Under the pieces are notes generated by a model. The model saw only the letters and a program-made list of their open reading frames with translations, did no database searches and was not told the DNA's origin. Shown here in pieces: positions 44,638 to 55,616 of a stretch of DNA of 64,000 nucleotides. The stretch is from Daedaleopsis sinensis (Eukaryota; Basidiomycota; Agaricomycetes; Polyporales; Polyporaceae), in NCBI GenBank assembly GCA_033807695.1, contig CM066302.1, forward strand, positions 3,100,001 to 3,164,000, in the 5' to 3' direction. Made by a program: the position numbers and the translations under genes. Each line of letters begins with the position of its first letter. The stretch's first letter is position 1.

Positions 44638-45209
44638 GTCAAAACCTCTTTCTTGCGACGTAGATAGGCAAACTCATGTCATAATGTGATACTTTCTTGA
44701 ATTTCTACGCATCTTCTCCATGTCGTGTTCTCGACAACAAACGGACGGACGAATGAAGCTGTTAATGGAAGATACTCACCGATTGAACCGTTCGATATCC
44801 ACTCGGCCTCTCAGCATGATACGAACGAGCATGCATGATGTTCCGAGCCGTGTGCGCTGTCCCTGAGAATTTGCCATCCACCGTTTGGCTTAGTGATTGA
44901 CCAGAAGTTCCTGTCAAGGGAGGTGCGTGAAGAAGATACTGGTCCAGGCGGAAAGATCGCTTACTGTTTGGACAGCCGTCGAGTACTCGGAGGAACCAGA
45001 TGCGAGAAGCATAACGGAAGCGACAGAGGTCGAGGACTTGCGACGTTGGCGTCTTGCGTCCGAGTCTGAGTCCCGGCCGACCATGGTTAACACCGCGGTC
45101 GTGCCACAAGGGATCCGCGGAGTCGCGCGCCGGTTAGGAGAAGGTGGGTGTCCAAACTGCTTCGCGACAGGGGCAGGATATGATACGGTCCAGCGAGCAT
45201 ACAGCGCTT

Positions 45210-45280
45210 TGCATGCGTCCACCAAGATGTAAGTCCAGGCTTCTTCACGCCGGGCTAACTTGCATGTGCTCGCTGTCGTG
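45210..45280 (+). repeat. T5orf172 module scrap, copy D
   Basis: GCTTTGCATGCGTCCACC and CCAGGCTTCTTCACGCCGGG match copy A at ~21,270-21,330, in the same orientation as copy A. Only this short part of the 3' flank is present. Confidence 0.7.
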
Positions 45281-45915
45281 AGAGAGGCCGAGATGAGAGC
45301 TCTAAGTCTGAGCAGAGGCATGGCAGGCGGCCCGTCACGGTGGCGGTTCAACGTTCAGGCCTCAGGGGTGACTCACGTGAATGTTCAACTTTCGGTGCTG
45401 CGAGAACACTCAGATAGTTCAATGTCTCCATTGGAGACAGGCTGTTGGTGTAGTGGCAAAATGCGACCCGTGATACAGTTGTGTAAGTAGTTCGAATCCC
45501 CTTCATGTTGTTTTTTTAGTAGACTTCAGAAATGGCTTTCCGGTGGTGCTTATCCGGCCATGCAGGATACCATGACACTGCTGTGAGTGGACCGTCTCGT
45601 TACTCTAGTACTCAACCCTGACTGAATATGAAGTTCAGGCCACCGTGCTGCCATTCTGCAGGGTGAAGCCTGTTATCGGGTGTTATGCACACGTAGCCAC
45701 ACCTGCGGTACCGGATATATCCTGCATACGATTGATACAACAACACGAATAGTCACTACATCGGCATACAGTGTCGGAAACGGTTACAACCACAAACATA
45801 CGTCCGTGCGAGAGAAGGGGACTGATAACGTGTACATGCGACGAGCTCCGAAACCACTGCTCTCTAGGGCCGAGATCGTACTCGTGAGCAAACGTGCGCG
45901 TCTCAGGAGCAACAA

Positions 45916-46531
45916 TCAGACAGGCAAGCTGCTGCCGCCAAGGTGGTCGAAGGTCAAGTGATCGCCGTGCTTCATGCGACTGACGAGTTCCTCGAAGACA
46001 TCCTCGGGGTTGCGACTCCTACGGCGCCCGAGTGTTAGTTCATAGCCAGACATCAGTCTCAAGACAGCTAATGCACTTACGTCGACCGCAAGATTTCGTA
46101 CACGGACTTGATCTCAACTTTGTGGATGATCTCCTCAAGCAACTCAAGCCCATGAATGACCTTCTGGCCCATGGACTCGTAGGAGGATTTGTCGACCTGT
46201 TTCCCGACTGGCATACATTAATGAATACGGGAGCCCGTACGACGTACTGCGTCACATACCACATTCCGAGTTCTGCGCGTTCGGAATCAGCGGAGAACAG
46301 AAGTCGTCCTTCTTCGTTTGGACGCGCGAGCTCTTCGCCGGCATGGTGTCGGGCTTGGCAGTCGCCGCCTCTGGAGTACAGAGAGAGTGTGTTGATGGAA
46401 CGAAGGACTTCCGGAGCTTAAGGATTCGAAGACTTACCAGCCAGATCCACCTTAGGTATGCCTTGCGTGTTCTCTTGCGGCTTGTGGGCAGGCAGATTGT
46501 TCGAGATGGTAGATAGCTGGTTGGTAGGCAT
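45916..46531 (-). CDS. small acidic/helical protein, 144 aa, left-arm copy
   Basis: Four exons (46531-46438, 46370-46260, 46207-46081, 46018-45916) mirror the right-arm gene base for base in layout and total span (616 bp). The product begins MPTNQLSTISNNLPAHKPQE and ends in a helical part (SYESMGQEVIHGLELLEEII, VYEILRST) and SRNPEDVFEELVSRMKHGD. No family recognised. The splice signals and frames are intact in both copies, which suggests either recent duplication or selection. Confidence 0.55.
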
Positions 46532-47640
46532 TGCAGAAATGCTAATTACAAGCGGTCGAGGTGAAAGTCGTGGGGGTGGTCGAGGTGAAAGTCGTGGGGG
46601 TGGTCGTGGTCGTGTTGGAATGAGAAGGAGCGTGGCGTCTGACAGGAGCCCTGTGACAGTGACACCTTATAATGTAGTTGTGTAAGTTTAAACCCCGATT
46701 GTAGCGCGTTCAATGCAGTGACACCGCCACATTCGCTCCGTCACGGTATTAATATGTTGCCGGTCTACGGATTGCGCAACCCAGAGCTCCGCGAAGGCCG
46801 CATGGTGGCTGCTTTCTTGCAAATAATGCTGGTCAGTATACCAAAATCCAACTTGAACGAGAACTTTCCGCGAAACATACTAAACCGTATGCTCAGCCAG
46901 TGGATATCGGATATCCGAGTCCGCGGGCCATAGCTATCAATCGTTCGAATGGAGAGATGGACCGTTTGAAATGATCGCTTCTAATCGGGTGCGGCAGCGG
47001 CTTCCCGAAGGCACCGGTGACGTGTCAGTATCAGCGCTAAGACCTAGTAACAGTTACGCCTGTGACCGTGACCGTGCCACCGGCTACTAGTAGTAGTACT
47101 ATGATAGTAGTAAGTCCTTACTAGTAGTACTAGGTACTAGTACTTCAAGTTAATGGTTGATTATTTCTTAACATTGAAACGTTGAGCAGTCAAATGACAA
47201 GGCTGCTATTGCATTCTTACTAAGATTCGTACACGTGTAGCGCACCATGTCTTCAATCATATCGTACAGTCGAGGCTCGAAGCCGCACAACTTGTATGAA
47301 CGCGATCTTCAAGTTGAACCCTGCGCGTCGGATTTGGTGTTGTAGAGAATATCTGCCAATTGGAGTTCGAGTGCGAGAGCCATCGTGCAGACATACGTAC
47401 TAAGAAGCTTCTCTCGGGACGAGCCCGACCCAGGTCCGGCCTAAGTACCAGTGTAGCACGTCCTGATATCAGATCGGCTGATTTTATCAGATAGGTAATT
47501 CGGACCGTCCTGGCTTCGGCGACTTGGGATAAGCTTCATACACGCCCAGGTGGTGTGCTCGAGGTGTGCCAGGGACGCTGTACTCATGTGAGGAGCCGTG
47601 AACACGTTGGTAGTGGAAGGCAGTGTGCGCGCGACTCACT

Positions 47641-47859
47641 ATGACAGAAGTTAGTCCCAAATTGCAGTTACTGCTCCTCCAAAAGCGCGAGAGTAAGACC
47701 CGACTATGGCGCAAGGTAAGCAGCTGACAATGGCCGCACCCTATCCGGGCTCAACCGTAGCTGTCCCGACTCTCTATATGGAAGAGAACGCCGTCGAAGG
47801 CGCACTTCGGGCATCCCTCGAAGTCGGCGGTCGCGAGTAATGGCGAACTTGAAGGGTGA
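47641..47859 (+). CDS. possible 57-aa basic peptide gene, left-arm copy
   Basis: Exons 47641-47715 and 47761-47859 join in phase across a 45-bp GTAAGC...TAG intron and encode MTEVSPKLQLLLLQKRESKT followed by a strongly basic Ser/Lys-rich tail. The same model is intact in the right arm. A longer frame lies on the opposite strand (47,487-47,714), so assignment is tentative. Confidence 0.35.
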
Positions 47860-48180
47860 CAAGCAAGATGTTGTACGTAACACTGCATAAACCTGGGTTC
47901 CTAGAATACCATTCGAAGAGGGGAAGGTTGAAGGAATGACCTACCTCAGTACAAGTGAATCAGCGAATTTTGCAACGGTGATACTCCTTAGAGAGCGGAG
48001 AATGCGACTTAACTGAACGTCGAACCGATGGTCGGCTCTTTGCCTATTCGAAGTCGCCGAGGTGAAGCCGTTACACGGCGTAGCGACCACTCCTAGTCAA
48101 GCATGGACCGCGTGTCTGGATCTGTCCTCGAATTCAGTAGTCTGATGTAAGCAATCAGGTCCTCGCGAACGCGGCGGGGG

Positions 48181-48187
48181 TATAAAT
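48181..48187 (+). promoter_or_regulatory. TATA box of the left core gene
   Basis: TATAAAT lies 69 bp before the ATG at 48,256, between the end of the left arm and the gene. Confidence 0.5.
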
Positions 48188-48255
48188 CTCTCACATATAG
48201 ATAATCATGGATTATCCAGCGTCCAACGTATCTTTCAACTGACAGCGCCTCTACC

Positions 48256-48907
48256 ATGTCTCAGCCATCCACCGTCCGGGCGCAGGCTCCCGCCGCTACC
48301 GCGAAATCCAAGTCGGTCTCTGACTCGGATGCCCCCAAGATTCCTGTAAACGACCTCCTAAACACGAAACGTTTCCCACCTCCCACCGCTGTTTTTATCA
48401 TCGACCCCTCTCTCGAAAAAAATAACATGCTCCTGAGCAGTTTCGACTATGACAACCGCGCACACAAGTTCCCCTATAGGGATACGAGAACTTCCCTTTC
48501 ACTGACAGTAGAACGTGAGTGATCAGATTGCTTTCCGCGTGACTATGCTCGGACTCTAACCTACGTATACGATTGCAGAAACCGCGACTAGTGCAGCAAA
48601 CAATGCATCACAAGGCTACACCCGTGCCTCCTCCATGCGAGCTCACACCGTCGCGCGGCTCAGGAACATGGTAGCGGAGCAGAGGGACTTCACGGCAGTC
48701 GTTAACGCGATGCAGGCCGAGGTGGCCAACAAAACCCGCGACGTCCTCTATTCCTTAAACCGTCTCCTTGTGATCTATCAGAAGTCCGTGGAGATGTAAG
48801 TTAGTTTCAGATCGCATAGCTATGCGAACACTTACATTATTCTACACAACAGGACGAAGGAGGAGAACAAGAAGATCGACTCCGAGATGAGGGACGAGAC
48901 GGTCTAG
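48256..48907 (+). CDS. left core gene: coiled-coil-like protein, 176 aa
   Basis: Three exons (48256-48514, 48579-48795, 48853-48907) in consistent phase. The N-terminus is Ala/Ser-rich; the middle reads NDLLNTKRFPPPTAVFIIDP; the C-terminal half is helical and heptad-like (AHTVARLRNMVAEQRDFTAV, NKTRDVLYSLNRLLVIYQKS, TKEENKKIDSEMRDE). No family recognised. It starts about 150 bp inside the left arm of the large inverted repeat and points into the core. The right core gene has a similar size and a helical C-terminus, but I could not align the two convincingly. Confidence 0.55.
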
Positions 48908-49519
48908 ATTGACGCAAAGCTCGAACTAGACGAGTCGAGTCGGAGGAGGCGCCCCGTTGCGCACTGGCAGGCATTGAATATTGACTCTTGACCTCTTGCA
49001 AACTCCGTTCGTTGTAAACATGCTCGCTCTTGATTGTAACATGACGACTCGGTCGGATGTGGCCCGAATACTTGAACATAGTTATTGGAAGTATCCCGGT
49101 CCAAGTCGAGCACGGTTAACACCGCAGTCACCGTAGATGAGAGGGTGGAACAGCGGCAGTCTTATCGTCGTGGCACCGTCACCGCGACGTGGTAGTAGGT
49201 CGTGACGGCTCGGGGTCCGCCGAGTTTCACTCCGAGTCGGAGTGCATCGAGGTCCATCATGATCGAGGTCAGTCAACCGTGACGGTGGGCGAAAAAGGAA
49301 CATCAGACGCCCGCGGCCCTTTCCGGTACCAGCCGGACCCCCCGACGGGACTCGGAGGCAATGTAGCCTGGACGCTCATGCGCACCTGAAGTCTTTACCC
49401 GCGGGGTTAGGAGGATGCTTCCACATTCGTAGTACGCTAACTTTACAGCCTTCCAAGGCCTCAGAGTTCAAGTTCGTTGCCGCTCCCGTCCAATACCACT
49501 AAAATTTGGAACTCTAAAC

Positions 49520-49862
49520 TTCGGTTGATTGGTGAAGAGGAGGACGCAAATTTTTCACCGTGAACGTCAACTCTGAGATTTAGAGCAGCTTCATCGTATT
49601 GAAGACGGGGAAATAATACTAGTATCAGGGCGCGATTGACATGTTAACGGTGCTCGAACCTGCGCACGTCGGGCCACTGCCGCGGCGCACGCCCGGGCCC
49701 GACTCCGAGGAGGCCTGAGGCGCCACTGACCATCACTCCATCGTCACTCAACCGTGACTCCATCGTTACTCAACCGTGACTCCATCGTCACTCAACCGTG
49801 ACTCCATCGTCACTCAATCGACGATGTGTTGACACGACGGCGGTTGCAAATGGCGCCGGGTT
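49520..49862. repeat. inverted relative of the JmjC upstream region
   Basis: Reverse complement shares ordered blocks with 24,950-25,360 (see that entry), at visibly lower identity than the neighbouring T5orf172 copy C. It directly abuts copy C on its left, so the order of blocks equals the inverted order found at 19.3-25.4 kb with the JmjC gene missing. Confidence 0.65.
49728..49822. repeat. tandem 22-bp repeat
   Basis: About four units of ACTCCATCGTCACTCAACCG-TG with one or two substitutions. The core GTCACTCAA is the complement of the TTGAGTGAC units at 24,956-25,040. Confidence 0.75.
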
Positions 49863-49874
49863 CGGAGTCACGGT

Positions 49875-50841
49875 AGGTGACGGTGGAGGGGCGGCCCGGC
49901 AAGTTCCGAGCACGAGGACGGATTTGGCCGAACTCCATAACGGTTTCGTCATCTCCAACTTGAACTTGAACTTGACCACGGTCGACAGCTACTGAGAGCA
50001 CGCAGGTTAGCCCGGCGTGAAGAAGCCTGGATTTCCGTCCAGGTGGACGCATGCAAAGTGTTGTGTCTCGTCCGTAGCATGCGCTCGAGTCCGAGTCTCC
50101 GAGTCTTCCCCCTGTCTTCCCCCTGTCTTCCCTCTTTTTCTCGATCGGCCACGGTGTTACTACCGTGGACGTGTTGCTCATCAAGACCCCTCGCGGCACA
50201 TCCATCCTACCCTCCTCCTCCTCCATCTGGCCGAGCACAAGCCCACACGCTTCCACTCTCGTCCCCAGGCCTCACTATCGGTAGTGCGTCAAGATCTGGA
50301 CGTCGTCTGTTCCACTTCGCGAGCGTGTCGGATACGATAGTGTGTCGTGTGTGTCTACGGCGTGCAGGCAGCGTTTGTTTTGGGCCGTCCGCCCTGAACA
50401 GCGTGCAAAACGAGCTCGCTGTCTTCGCCGTGCTACCGGCAGAAGGCAGTGAGTAGAGAAATACACATGCTCATCCGAATGCGCGCGACTGTCGCGTGCG
50501 TGCAGATACGGTCGCGCGCATGCGGATGAGCATCTGTCGGTACACACCTTGTAGGGATCGTCGTCGCATGCGAGTGATACAGAGTAGAGATCAGGTGGAA
50601 GGCGTTGAAGATTGAGTGATATAGTACAAGTCGAGCGTGTATGGTCAGAATCGTGCGAGTGAAAGTGGAGGTCCAGTGGAAAGTGCCAGTGGCAGAGTCG
50701 AGTTAACGATGATGGCGGTCAGGCGCGTCCGCCGCGTTGACATCCGCACACAAGTTTATTCTCATGGAGTTCGTGCTAAACTCTCCACTGCAAGCTCTCA
50801 CTCATTTGTAGCCCTCACGCTCCTGGGCGAAGCGGACCTGC
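49875..50841 (-). repeat. T5orf172 module, internally deleted copy C
   Basis: Reverse complement of copy A 21,455-21,013 joined directly to 19,840-19,317. The junction is at 50,317/50,318 (CGCTCGCG next to AAGTGGAAC), removing exactly 1,172 bp that include the end of exon 2 and all of exons 3-5. Intron 1 and its hairpin are kept. The remnant frame runs from Cys-rich exon 2 straight into 3' flank, so no functional product is expected. Confidence 0.85.
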
Positions 50842-51133
50842 TCACAGACTAGCTGCTCTGGTCGCGCTCGCACGGCCAACATCGCGTCGCGCCCGCATCG
50901 CGCTCAATCTATTTATCTAGCTAGTGGAAAGTCAAGACCAAACCTGGTTCTCAAAAAGAGGGAGAACGGCCCGTATTGGTGTTTTCCTACGTCGCGCCAG
51001 TCTGTTATCCCCCGCCGCGACGGAAGTGTCTACTAGTGCTCTGGTACGGTCATAAATTATTGAGTAGGTCACACCGTGACTGCCGCGGCGGGCGTCCGGG
51101 TCATCTGCCATTTACGCCCCAATAGCCGCTCAA

Positions 51134-51514
51134 GTGGAGTTCCAGACATTCCGAGGCGCGGCCGAGGAATCCGCCGAACAGGTGCATATGGGGCAGTGGA
51201 CAAAGTTGAGGATACCGGTGACCATCGACTCGGAAGACGTCACGGTCGGGGCCATCGACGGCGCAGGCGCGGCGTTGGAACTCAATACCCCGTCAACTTT
51301 GAAGGGATTCGTGATGTCACACCTGGAGCTAGATGTCCTGACCCGAACAGAGACGCACCGCAGAAAGACCCACAAGCACAACCAGCATGTTGTCCGTCAT
51401 ATGCTCTTTTTGGGTTTGGCACGTAGGGCTATGACGTCGGCATCTGCAGGCGGAAGAGGACTGACCAACATCGAGCTTGCGAGGAAGTTCAACGCTCAGC
51501 GCTCAGTGGTATAA
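51134..51514 (+). CDS. hypothetical protein, 126 aa
   Basis: Single frame MEFQTFRGAAEESAEQVHMG through a beta-like stretch (KLRIPVTIDSEDVTVGAIDG, LKGFVMSHLELDVLT) to a basic, helical end. Composition is protein-like and the frame ends at TAA after a clear stop-free run, but there is no family match and no splice evidence. Confidence 0.35.
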   Translation: MEFQTFRGAAEESAEQVHMGQWTKLRIPVTIDSEDVTVGAIDGAGAALELNTPSTLKGFVMSHLELDVLTRTETHRRKTHKHNQHVVRHMLFLGLARRAMTSASAGGRGLTNIELARKFNAQRSVV

Positions 51515-52553
51515 AATGCATATACTCCGCTCACGATTCATGCACCAGTAGTAAGACGGCTGCACATCCTCTTTCGCCGATCGCACCTGTCAGCGTGTGT
51601 TTGCAAGATCGCACATGTACGTCCTCTGTCACGGTATTTGGTTGCTACTGCGGTGCTGATTCCGTTACATCCCACAGAGTCCTAGCGCTTTCAAGTAACG
51701 AAGCATTATGTCTTATCATCCAGATTTTGGCAACAGCGAGTCTACTCAGCTCATCCCTGTGTACGTTCCTCTCAACGATACTAGTGACACGGCGATATAC
51801 TCCGGTAGGGATACAAGCAGGTACGCAGCTTCAGCCCTGCGTGGATTTCATCTTTGACATCGCGATGATGATAGCCTACCCTCCGGTTCTCGGATGGTTA
51901 TACCAGTCTTGTCAAATTACTCTCCGGATTTCGAGGAAAGGTGCTACTACAGTAGCATGCGAAGGGGTAGCGATCAGACGAGTTGTGTCATCTGTACGAG
52001 ACTCCGAGATGTTCGATCAGGCTCTAGATGAGTCGCTTGTATGTATTGGCTCAACTTCAGACCATTGGCCCACCAAAATGGTGTACTCTACACTACAAAT
52101 CGATCGACCTAACTTCAAACCTTGTAGGATGTCAGACTCGGAGTCGACGCGGCGCGGCAGACCCCTCCCTCTGCGATTGTCGGGACATCGACTGGGACAA
52201 CCAACCCAAACCCGGCGTACAGGGCTCTCTATCCAGTGAGTATTAAATTTGCGTACAGTCTTGACGTGGGCCGGCTCAGTAACGACTCCAAGCACACGTG
52301 ACGGTCAAGAGAGCGACGGCAGATTTCAATCAAGGTACAACGGCGAGAGCAGTGTGATATACAGAACACGAGCGAGATCTACAACGATGCGCGACATCTC
52401 CGAGGCGGCCACGACGTTCACCGTTCAGGCAACGCCGTCAGTCTTCGTACGAAAGTATTGGGCGAGTGCTCTGCATTGGACCTCAGTTTGATGACTGCCC
52501 AAGAGAGTCGCTGGTCAGACCATGGAAATAGGAGAGGTCGCGCGATATTGTAC

Positions 52554-53078
52554 TTACTCGAGGTCCTCGGCCTCGTTCGATGAACGACCCGCTCGCTTCT
52601 TGCCTAGCTTGCGTTCCGCACTTTCTTCCATCTTGCTATCCATGATTTTGGCCATGATGTTGTACAGGTGCAGGTGTGATTTCGCAGTCTCAGCGAACAG
52701 AGCGCTGACGGCCTCCTTCTTCCTCGTCAGCTCGGCCTGGCATTCATCAAGCAGTGCGTTGATCTCGACGTCAGCCGCGGCAATGCGGATGGAGGTGCCG
52801 TCGGCACTGTTGTTGATGATCTCGAGGAGATCTATACCAGTGTAAGTATGAACGCGATTGTCGGGAACCGGTATACACTGACCCGTGAGCGTGATATGAT
52901 ACTTCTCCTGCTCGAGCTCGAGGACGACTGGGTACTCTTCGGTCGATCGGTCGCATTGCTTCGATAGACCGTCGATTAGAGGGGAAGGCAGGATGTTCCG
53001 GGACGTGAACATGGGAAATTCCTTGTCTTTGACTTCGGGGACAACGAAAAGCTTGGGATCAGCCTGCGTGGAAGACAT
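52554..53078 (-). CDS. right core gene: coiled-coil-like protein, ~157 aa
   Basis: Exons 53078-52883 and 52831-52554 join in phase. The product begins MSSTQADPKLFVVPEVKDKE, continues with VVLELEQEKYHITL, and ends with a long helix (VEINALLDECQAELTRKKEA, LHLYNIMAKIMDSKMEES) and a basic KLGKKRAGR. The stop codon overlaps a perfect GTAAGT donor, so a further 3' exon is possible. It starts about 320 bp inside the right arm and points into the core, a mirror of the left core gene. Confidence 0.55.
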   Translation of the reverse strand: MSSTQADPKLFVVPEVKDKEFPMFTSRNILPSPLIDGLSKQCDRSTEEYPVVLELEQEKYHITLTGQCIPVPDNRVHTYTGIDLLEIINNSADGTSIRIAAADVEINALLDECQAELTRKKEAVSALFAETAKSHLHLYNIMAKIMDSKMEESAERKLGKKRAGRSSNEAEDLE

Positions 53079-53700
53079 GGTGGTGTGGATAGTGGGCTAG
53101 AGGCGAGGGTGGATTTGCCGCGATAAATGTGCGGTGCCTCAGCTTACGCCACTTATACACTGGGTCTGTGCCGCCGGACGCGTGACCTCAGGCACGATGC
53201 ACATCAAATTGTACGCCGTTACCTCTTCCGCACGTTTACTAATTACCATCCTGCTCTCTCAGGTTATCGATTCGTCAACGCAAGAATAGACATCCATCTA
53301 CCGCAAAGAGACAGCCCAAGCCTGCCGAGTCCTCGCCGCTCTCAACTTGCTTGAAGTTCTAGTCGGGTAAGCCGCATTTCGGCCAGTTCGAGCTGCCTTT
53401 CTTGACTAGGAGTGGTCGCTACTACGCTAGCCTCATACCATGACCGCCAGCAGCGGGTTTGATCCGAACCTAGTCGCTACGCCGTGTAACGGCTTCACCT
53501 CGGCGACTTCGAATAGGCAAAGAGCCGACCATCGGTTCGACGTTCAGTTAAGTCGCATTCTCCGCTCTCTAAGGAGTATCACCGTTGCAAAATTCGCTGA
53601 TTCACTTGTACTGAGGTAGGTCATTCCTTCAACCTTCCCCTCTTCGAATGGTATTCTAGGAACCCAGGTTTATGCAGTGTTACGTACAACATCTTGCTTG

Positions 53701-53919
53701 TCACCCTTCAAGTTCGCCATTACTCGCGACCGCCGACTTCGAGGGATGCCCGAAGTGCGCCTTCGACGGCGTTCTCTTCCATATAGAGAGTCGGGACAGC
53801 TACGGTTGAGCCCGGATAGGGTGCGGCCATTGTCAGCTGCTTACCTTGCGCCATAGTCGGGTCTTACTCTCGCGCTTTTGGAGGAGCAGTAACTGCAATT
53901 TGGGACTAACTTCTGTCAT
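53701..53919 (-). CDS. possible 57-aa basic peptide gene, right-arm copy
   Basis: Mirror of 47,641-47,859 with start at 53,919, stop at 53,701-53,703 and the same single intron. See that entry; the same reservation about the competing strand applies. Confidence 0.35.
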
Positions 53920-55000
53920 AGTGAGTCGCGCGCACACTGCCTTCCACTACCAACGTGTTCACGGCTCCTCACATGAGTACAGCGTCCCTGGCACACCTCG
54001 AGCACACCACCTGGGCGTGTATGAAGCTTATCCCAAGTCGCCGAAGCCAGGACGGTCCGAATTACCTATCTGATAAAATCAGCCGATCTGATATCAGGAC
54101 GTGCTACACTGGTAGGCCGGACCTGGGTCGGGCTCGTCCCGAGAGAAGCTTCTTAGTACGTATGTCTGCACGATGGCTCTCGCACTCGAACTCCAATTGG
54201 CAGATATTCTCTACAACACCAAATCCGACGCGCAGGGTTCAACTTGAAGATCGCGTTCATACAAGTTGTGCGGCTTCGAGCCTCGACTGTACGATATGAT
54301 TGAAGACATGGTGCGCTACACGTGTACGAATCTTAGTAAGAATGCAATAGCAGCCTTGTCATTTGACTGCTCAACGTTTCAATGTTAAGAAATAATTAAC
54401 CATTAACTTGAAGTACTAGTACCTAGTACTACTAGTAAGGACTTACTACTACTATAGTACTACTACTAGTAGCCGGTGGCACGGTCACGGTCACAGGCGT
54501 AACTGTTACTAGGTCTTAGCGCTGATACTGACACGTCACCGGTGCCTTCGGGAAGCCGCTGCCGCACCCGATTAGAAGCGATCATTTCAAACGGTCCATC
54601 TCTCCATTCGAACGATTGATAGCTATGGCCCGCGGACTCGGATATCCGATATCCACTGGCTGAGCATACGGTTTAGTATGTTTCGCGGAAAGTTCTCGTT
54701 CAAGTTGGATTTTGGTATACTGACCAGCATTATTTGCAAGAAAGCAGCCACCATGCGGCCTTCGCGGAGCTCTGGGTTGCGCAATCCGTAGACCGGCAAC
54801 ATATTAATACCGTGACGGAGCGAATGTGGCGGTGTCAATGCATTGAACGCGCTACAATCGGGGTTTAAACTTACACAACTACATTATAAGGTGCCATTGT
54901 CACAGGGCTCCTGTCAGACGCCACGCTCCTTCTCATTCCAACACGACCACGACCACCCCCACGACTTTCACCTCGACCGCTTGTAATTAGCATTTCTGCA

Positions 55001-55616
55001 ATGCCTACCAACCAGCTATCTACCATCTCGAACAATCTGCCTGCCCACAAGCCGCAAGAGAACACGCAAGGCATACCTAAGGTGGATCTGGCTGGTAAGT
55101 CTTCGAATCCTTAAGCTCCGGAAGTCCTTCGTTCCATCAACACACTCTCTCTGTACTCCAGAGGCGGCGACTGCCAAGCCCGACACCATGCCGGCGAAGA
55201 GCTCGCGCGTCCAAACGAAGAAGGACGACTTCTGTTCTCCGCTGATTCCGAACGCGCAGAACTCGGAATGTGGTATGTGACGCAGTACGTCGTACGGGCT
55301 CCCGTATTCATTAATGTATGCCAGTCGGGAAACAGGTCGACAAATCCTCCTACGAGTCCATGGGCCAGGAGGTCATTCATGGGCTTGAGTTGCTTGAGGA
55401 GATCATCCACAAAGTTGAGATCAAGTCCGTGTACGAAATCTTGCGGTCGACGTAAGTGCATTAGCTGTCTTGAGACTGATGTCTGGCTATGAACTAACAC
55501 TCGGGCGCCGTAGGAGTCGCAACCCCGAGGATGTCTTCGAGGAACTCGTCAGTCGCATGAAGCACGGCGATCACTTGACCTTCGACCACCTTGGCGGCAG
55601 CAGCTTGCCTGTCTGA
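55001..55616 (+). CDS. small helical protein, 144 aa, right-arm copy
   Basis: Exons 55001-55094, 55162-55272, 55325-55451 and 55514-55616. Junction phases 1, 1 and 2 all agree. Product as for the left-arm copy (45,916-46,531). A smaller frame at 55,856-56,056 (MSENPERLKHHITLRSGIKV) follows outside the arm and may be a separate small gene. Confidence 0.55.

Larger units (their letters stand above)
45785..48103 (+). repeat. large inverted repeat, left arm
   Basis: Near-identical (by eye about 98-99 percent) to the reverse complement of 53,402-55,746. The differences are small: an extra 21-bp GGTCGAGGTGAAAGTCGTGG-type unit here near 46,556-46,605, variation in a TAGTAGTAC microsatellite near 47,095, and a 58-bp insertion present only in the right arm. 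Homology continues to the left of 45,785 in a much more diverged form. Confidence 0.9.

Noticed and set aside
45448..45500. Functional tRNA gene
   Set aside because: A- and B-box-like sequences are present but no cloverleaf can be formed; kept only as a low-interest observation.
46032..46421. 129-codon frame in the palindrome arms (also at 55,111-55,500)
   Set aside because: It is antisense to the four-exon 144-residue gene, whose splice sites and phases are fully consistent.
51595..52239. 214-codon plus-strand frame with hydrophobic stretches in the palindrome core
   Set aside because: No motif, poor start context and irregular composition with many Ser/Cys. It could be real, but nothing supports it beyond length.
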